NCBI GenBank assembly: GCA_965153455.1 | Contig: OZ234494.1 | Span: forward strand, 1,302,001-1,366,000 | Direction of reading: 5' to 3' | DNA length: 64,000 nucleotides | Source of the DNA: Sphagnum compactum | Taxonomy: Eukaryota > Bryophyta > Sphagnopsida > Sphagnales | Shown here: piece by piece, positions 59,015-64,000 of the stretch | Numbering within the stretch: the stretch's first letter is position 1 | How the letters are laid out: every line of letters starts with the position of its first letter | Notes under the pieces: generated by a model | What the model saw: the letters and a program-made list of their open reading frames with translations, nothing else | What the model was told of the DNA's origin: nothing | The model's database searches: none | Translations under genes and position numbers: made by a program

Positions 59015-62000
59015 CGCCTATCTTTATAATTTGGGATTATGTTGTTGCCAATCTATTCACAAGTTGAACATCGATAACTAAATGCATTGAAGGCCAAATT
59101 TTGTTAGTGCAAGTGCAAGTTGTTGGTTTAATACCAATAAATATTTAGCTATCCAAAATATTGCAATGAAATCTCCCCACAACCTCCCATACTAGCACTT
59201 AATGCCATCAAACTATTTAAATATAATTTTTTGTATTTGATTAGGTTTCTTGTTTGCCCCAATGAGCTTCTAAATCTATCTTTATGTGCCCATATTCACA
59301 ATCAACAATCCTCTTTTTATTTCTCCATTTGAATGTTTGTGTATTCATATTTTAAATTTTTTTTCTATATGATTGTCTTTGTATTCAAATGGGAATACTC
59401 CTAAATACCTTGGACAATCTATTGTTCATGCAGCATGTTACTATTGTTTTTTAGCATGTTTTAGCTGCTGTTATAGAGAGGAAAATTGCATTGGTGGGTG
59501 ATGCTTGTTCTAAACCTCCTATTACTATTAGATCTCACGATTTGCATGTAGGCAACATTAGAAGGGCCGTGGGTGAGATAACTTCCTACCACGAAAGAGA
59601 CTAGCTCTCTCCCTTTTTTTGGTTCCTACGAGCTATGCGTCTTTTGGCCTTTCTTTGGCCTTCCCTTTTTGTCTCCCCTATGATGGTTCCAGCCATTGTT
59701 CTTTTATTGGATTTTTGTGAGTGTTTTTCCTATTAAGCAACAAGTTCCTACCAAGGATGCTTCCACTAGAATTACTTCAATCTAAGACCCTACAATCATC
59801 AACAATGCATTTGTCATGATTCTTTTCCTAACCAACCAACAAGAGTGTCAAGATGCAACACATCACAAATGATGGGCTAGGTACATCCCTACACAATTGT
59901 TTGTTTATGAAAGGATTTGACCTTCCATTCTACCAATGAAGTGACCATTTGAGCAAATCCAAAGAAGCTATTATTCTAGTGGTAGAGAGGACAATGTAAA
60001 CAGCTAGAAGTAGAGAGCTTTGCTATGGTTGATGACTTGTAGAACAATAATCAAAAATTGATGAAACAAACTAAGATCTACCAAGTTAGATGAAATAACT
60101 TTGCAATCTTGGTCAAGGGTTTGTTCCAAGTATCTTATGCTTTTATGCCTACTCTTCACGTTATTCAGTAGCCACAAAAGTTATTGTGTTCTAGCTCCTG
60201 TCACCCCCTCTCTTGCCTTACCTCATTTGTACCTCATTTGTAGTAACCCCACATATAGAAGCATGAAATTTTCTATAGCCACATGAACCTAAAACATTCA
60301 TATAGTTCTCACCACCACGTTATGAACAAAGACTAATACACCTATTTACTTCTAAAACTAATTAATCTTTGTGTAGCCACTTGGATTCACCAGCCCTAAA
60401 ACAAATATGCACATTGGCAACTCAATATGAACGCCAACACCAGTTGATAAGTTACCCATCCTTGACTGAACAACAATCATACTGCTAAAGCACTGTCTAC
60501 AAATGCATTGATACCACCTGAAACCCCATGCTCACTCCCATTTTGCCACACAACAAACCCCCAAAGTACCACTTCACAAAATCATCTTCACAACTTAATT
60601 AGTTACAGCGTCTCCTGAAAATGCAACCAATGATAGAATGTAGCAGAAGCATGAACACAAAACACATCAACTACCCCAAGATAGAAACACAAAAACTCAA
60701 TGCACACTCACAATTGCAGATACTAAACCCATAGCAAGGATTCACATTTTCTTATTGCCCTATCTGCTCTCCTCATTGAAGTAATGTGGACAAAAGCAAG
60801 TTTTACACAAGCATTATAATGCACCTCTTATGTTTTTATTCTTCATACTAACATTTCTGCAGCCAGAACTCCTAAACAGGTGCTACATGCATTTTCTAAA
60901 CTGCAAGTTCCACCTTAAGAAACTTCTCCCACATCCCCAACACTAGAATCAATGTTACAAAACCTTATCAACAATCAACAAACATAACAGCATAACCTGG
61001 TTATGTACAAACAACAGATCTTTGAAGACCTTATAACAACACTTGCAACCCATCCAAACTTCATCCTGCACACGAAACATGGCACAGCCACAAGGTACCA
61101 ATCACTCCAAACAACACCCCAAGTTGTTGAGCACACCACAAAGCACCAAAAAATGTTACTGTCAGTCAATTCAAACCTCTGCATAATGGATGTCATCACA
61201 ATCAACAGTGTCTTCTGCACAAGCACCAAAACCCTGAAAACAGACAGGAAATCCTGTGGCATTCTCACTTCAGTCAATTCCTTCATCCTTCCCCATTCAT
61301 CACATTTCCTTTCACGTCACACTGGTGATATGTTGAAAGATTGTTCTGGCTATACTGGACTTGGGAGAAAAGCAATATTTTATGAAGATCGCATTCAGAG
61401 ATGAAAGTGCTAGGTGACACTTGTTAAGCACAAAGATGGTAGGTGCTTGCTGTGGGGAGGACTGCAGATCAAGGCCTGTTTGGATGCTCAAGTCAATTCC
61501 CACTTATTTTTCTTCAATGTGCTTACAACAATGGGGAGTGAACAACCCATGTCCCAACCTCGTCTGAAGACCATTTGGGCTTGCAAATCTTTCCAAGCCC
61601 ACATAACTCAATGGCAGTTGTATCACCTAGAACCTGCATGAACATTCCAAGCTGTTTTGCTGCTGGTTTTGACATGATACTGGATCTAAGCTCAATGTAA
61701 CAGAACCTGTTCCTTCTTTAGAATCTTGAAGAAGCTTGTCCGTCACATGATAAACTGCACATCAACTATCAGTTGAACAATGATCGTGAGAAGGAAAGCC
61801 TCAGCCACTCTAAAAACAAATTGCCAGAAAGCTAGCAAACTTGAAAATGCAAGATGAATCAAGATCCCAGGAAAGCATGACCTCTTATGATGTCATTTGC
61901 AGCAACCTTTCTCCTTTCCCATGGAGAATTGGGTCAGGAGCCTGAACAAACATTGCAACAAAAAGGAAAACTCATCCTCTGAAAGTTTGTTCCTTTGCAT

Positions 62001-62685
62001 ATTCCAACCACAACAGAGAATGCAAACACATACTCAGACAAGGAAGATTGTGTGATATCTCCAGGCTACATGGATTGTAGAGAACATCCTTAAGAGACTC
62101 CAAAAGGAACTTCATGTTTGTGAAGTATGCATTTTAGGGTTGAAGGGTTTGCTGGTAAAAGAAGTCACAAATCCAAAATTCTGATCCTCTGGAATGGAAT
62201 GGCAGCAGAAGAGCCCAAGCTGGGGGATAGTTGCATCTGCCTCCTTCCATGTTTCATTTTGATTGTCAGAGTTTGGGGACCAATTTCTTCCTCAAACGCT
62301 TGCAAAAATGACAAAAGATGTAGCTAGCTACCTGAGCGACAAGACAGGAGCTGAAGGTCCAATTTCCAGTCCTTAAAGAGCTTCTTCAGAATCAAGAACA
62401 CCAGACACTAAGGACATGTCTGAAGATGTGAAAAGCAACAACTCCTTAAATAATGCAAAAATTCCTTACACAATGCGTGTGCAACAAACGAAGAAGTCAT
62501 AACAGAATCACAAGAGAAAAGAAGACGGGACAGCATAGAAATGTTCATTCTAAGACCACAAACACTACAAGAAGATAACACATTGCCAAAAAAAAACCCT
62601 TACCCTACAACATGCACATTCCTTCAAGAATTGAAGAAAGCCGAAGAAGCAGGACTTGTACTGAAAGTATCTGAGACAGAGAGCA
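59015..62685. other. Intergenic DNA and 3' flank of the terminal gene
   Basis: No gene is supported. From about 60.9 to 62.69 kb the sequence is less AT-rich than before and has mixed frames on both strands, which would suit the 3' untranslated region and flank of the minus-strand gene ending at 62691. I found no exon with matching splice signals. Confidence 0.5.
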
Positions 62686-62690
62686 GCTAG

Positions 62691-63977
62691 TTATCGCCAA
62701 CGTCCTACTCTCTCGCGCTCATGCGCAGACTCGCTATACTTGCTCCAGCAGTAATCTTTGTTAAGAGGCACCTTGCCAATTTTATTGCCAGAAAACGGAA
62801 AGTCGCCAAAGCTGCTCCTCAACACTCCCCTCAGCTGTGTCTTGCTCAGAAAGGTAAGGACGCCTGTGTTGACGTTGCCTTCATAATCAAGCTGGATCTC
62901 ACCCTCTCCAGTTTCTCGGCCTCGCCATGAGAACTCAACGTCCTCGGCCGGAAATTTGGATGATGATAATGGAGGTTCCGTGGTGGAGCGAAGAATGCCT
63001 TTCAGAATCCCCATCCGGAAGTTTGCACACAGCAGGCGAGAGGTAGTCATCACAGCTGAGGGGTTCTGTTTTTTCTTCTGGTTGCTTTGATCATCGTCAG
63101 AATGACAACCCGAGCTGTAATCCGAGCAGCCTTCTTCTTCTTCTTCTTCCTCTGGTAGAGGCCTGTGGAAAAAAATGGACATCCTTCTATCGGCTTTTCG
63201 GTACTCCTTGTCCATTTTGCTGCAATCAATCGACCACTCACCCTCTACATCCACAAACTTTCCCTTCCCACCTGCTTCACATTCCTTGCGCATCGCTTCC
63301 GTCTTCTTCCTCTTGGCATTTGTCTCCTCATCTTCCCACAGCTTGCGCTTCTTCTCAATCTCACTCTTGCGGTCCCAGACAGCTGCTCGGTTCTTACCAA
63401 CCACAATCCAACGGGCACCAGCGTCACCAGGAGCATCAGCACTAATTGTGTGCAAACCCAACTCTTCAGCAGCTTCATGTACTCGTTGTCTTTGTTGGAT
63501 CTGAAGCACCAACACCTCTTCCTTCCCCGTTTCACCAAACTTCTCGCGAAGAAATCGATGGCTATCGAATTCAGCCTTCGCATTGTCGTCCAACCTAAGG
63601 TACTGCTTATCCCTCGCCTTCGCATTCTCTAGTAAGAACCGCCGATTAAGCTCCAGTTCAAGCTGAACCAGATGCTCCGGAGGACCTTGCAAGCCATTGG
63701 AGAGGGCAGTTTTGAGGCTATCACTCAGAGTGGCGATGGTGCTCGCAGATTTGATCTTGCACCCATACAGTTGCAGTTGAGCGAGCCACCAATCTTTCGA
63801 TCGCTTCAATGGGGTTGCCGTCGTGCTTTTCCGCTTAGGAAAAAGCCAGGCATTCAGGTTGTCGATTGTCTCTCGACATTGGCCCTTGTACGTAAGACCT
63901 GCACCAGAGCACTCAAAGGGAGGCGAAGAAAGGGGTTTGATAACAATAGGTTCAAGCATGGGAAGGCTCAAATCCAT
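62691..63977 (-). CDS. SAP-like/coiled-coil protein, fungal-like family
   Basis: An intact, intronless gene of 428 codons. The ATG at 63977 lies in a good context (GCCATGG), and the window ends 23 bases further upstream, so its promoter is not visible. Residues 59-96 (KDWWLAQLQLYGC ... LSDSLKTALSNG) have the shape of a SAP-like DNA-binding helix pair. Residues 99-175 are charged and helical. Residues 203-232 are Lys/Arg-rich (EKKRKLWEDEETNAKRKK), a likely nuclear signal. Residues 276-282 are seven Glu. The C-terminal half (about 237-402) reads GEWSIDCS, then LCANFRMGILKGILR, FSWRGRETGEGEI, GVLTFLS and FPFSGNKIG, a probable beta-rich domain. This combination resembles, from memory, a widespread uncharacterised family of filamentous fungi. 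Function is unknown; a nuclear, nucleic-acid-related role is only inferred. Confidence 0.85.
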   Translation of the reverse strand: MDLSLPMLEPIVIKPLSSPPFECSGAGLTYKGQCRETIDNLNAWLFPKRKSTTATPLKRSKDWWLAQLQLYGCKIKSASTIATLSDSLKTALSNGLQGPPEHLVQLELELNRRFLLENAKARDKQYLRLDDNAKAEFDSHRFLREKFGETGKEEVLVLQIQQRQRVHEAAEELGLHTISADAPGDAGARWIVVGKNRAAVWDRKSEIEKKRKLWEDEETNAKRKKTEAMRKECEAGGKGKFVDVEGEWSIDCSKMDKEYRKADRRMSIFFHRPLPEEEEEEEGCSDYSSGCHSDDDQSNQKKKQNPSAVMTTSRLLCANFRMGILKGILRSTTEPPLSSSKFPAEDVEFSWRGRETGEGEIQLDYEGNVNTGVLTFLSKTQLRGVLRSSFGDFPFSGNKIGKVPLNKDYCWSKYSESAHERERVGRWR

Positions 63978-64000
63978 GGCTAGTACTCACAGTCGCACGC

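Noticed and set aside
63165-63632. 155-codon plus-strand frame
   Set aside because: It is antisense to the intact 428-codon minus-strand gene and has no independent support.

Overview
The window reads as nuclear DNA of a land plant. It is visibly AT-rich and gene-poor, has GT-AG introns, many short (TTTAGGG)n plant-type telomeric arrays, abundant microsatellites, decayed hAT-type transposase genes, and one clear gene of the plant-specific SHI/STY (SRS) transcription factor family. A bryophyte, most likely a moss, is my best guess, because this hAT-like (DUF4371-type) family is common there and the SRS gene is intron-rich with low-complexity linkers. That assignment is an inference, not a demonstration.

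Layout. 0-9.8 kb: AT-rich intergenic DNA with diverged direct repeats and one GC-richer exon-like block near 5.2-5.65 kb. 9.9-11.1 kb: a plus-strand spliced leader-like unit with a short coding exon. 11.1-11.5 kb: N-terminal remnant of a hAT-like transposase on the minus strand. 13.8-16.5 kb: a small plus-strand multi-exon gene of unknown function with phase-compatible junctions. 17-33.8 kb: intergenic DNA holding three copies of a dispersed repeat, telomere-like arrays, tandem duplications, minisatellites and several fold-back hairpins. 33.8-39.6 kb: the SRS gene, with its RING-like zinc finger and IGGH domain on separate exons. 39.6-43.3 kb: intergenic. 43.3-45.0 kb: a three-exon minus-strand gene for an unrecognised protein with a hydrophobic N-terminus, directly downstream (in its own direction of transcription) of an unusual compound minisatellite at 45.2-45.96 kb. 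46-57 kb: intergenic, with a fourth, inverted copy of the dispersed repeat. 57.3-59.0 kb: a decayed hAT-like transposase. 62.7-64.0 kb: an intact intronless minus-strand gene of 428 codons with a SAP-like N-terminus and a C-terminal domain that, from memory, resembles a family common in filamentous fungi.

There is no sign of operons or of a multi-gene pathway; the genes appear independent. The points most worth following up are the fungal-like intronless gene, the miRNA-precursor-like hairpin at 22.78-22.87 kb, the insertion of a telomere-like array inside a dispersed repeat copy, and the three spliced genes whose families I could not name. All splice sites were read by eye from consensus and frame; no RNA evidence was available.
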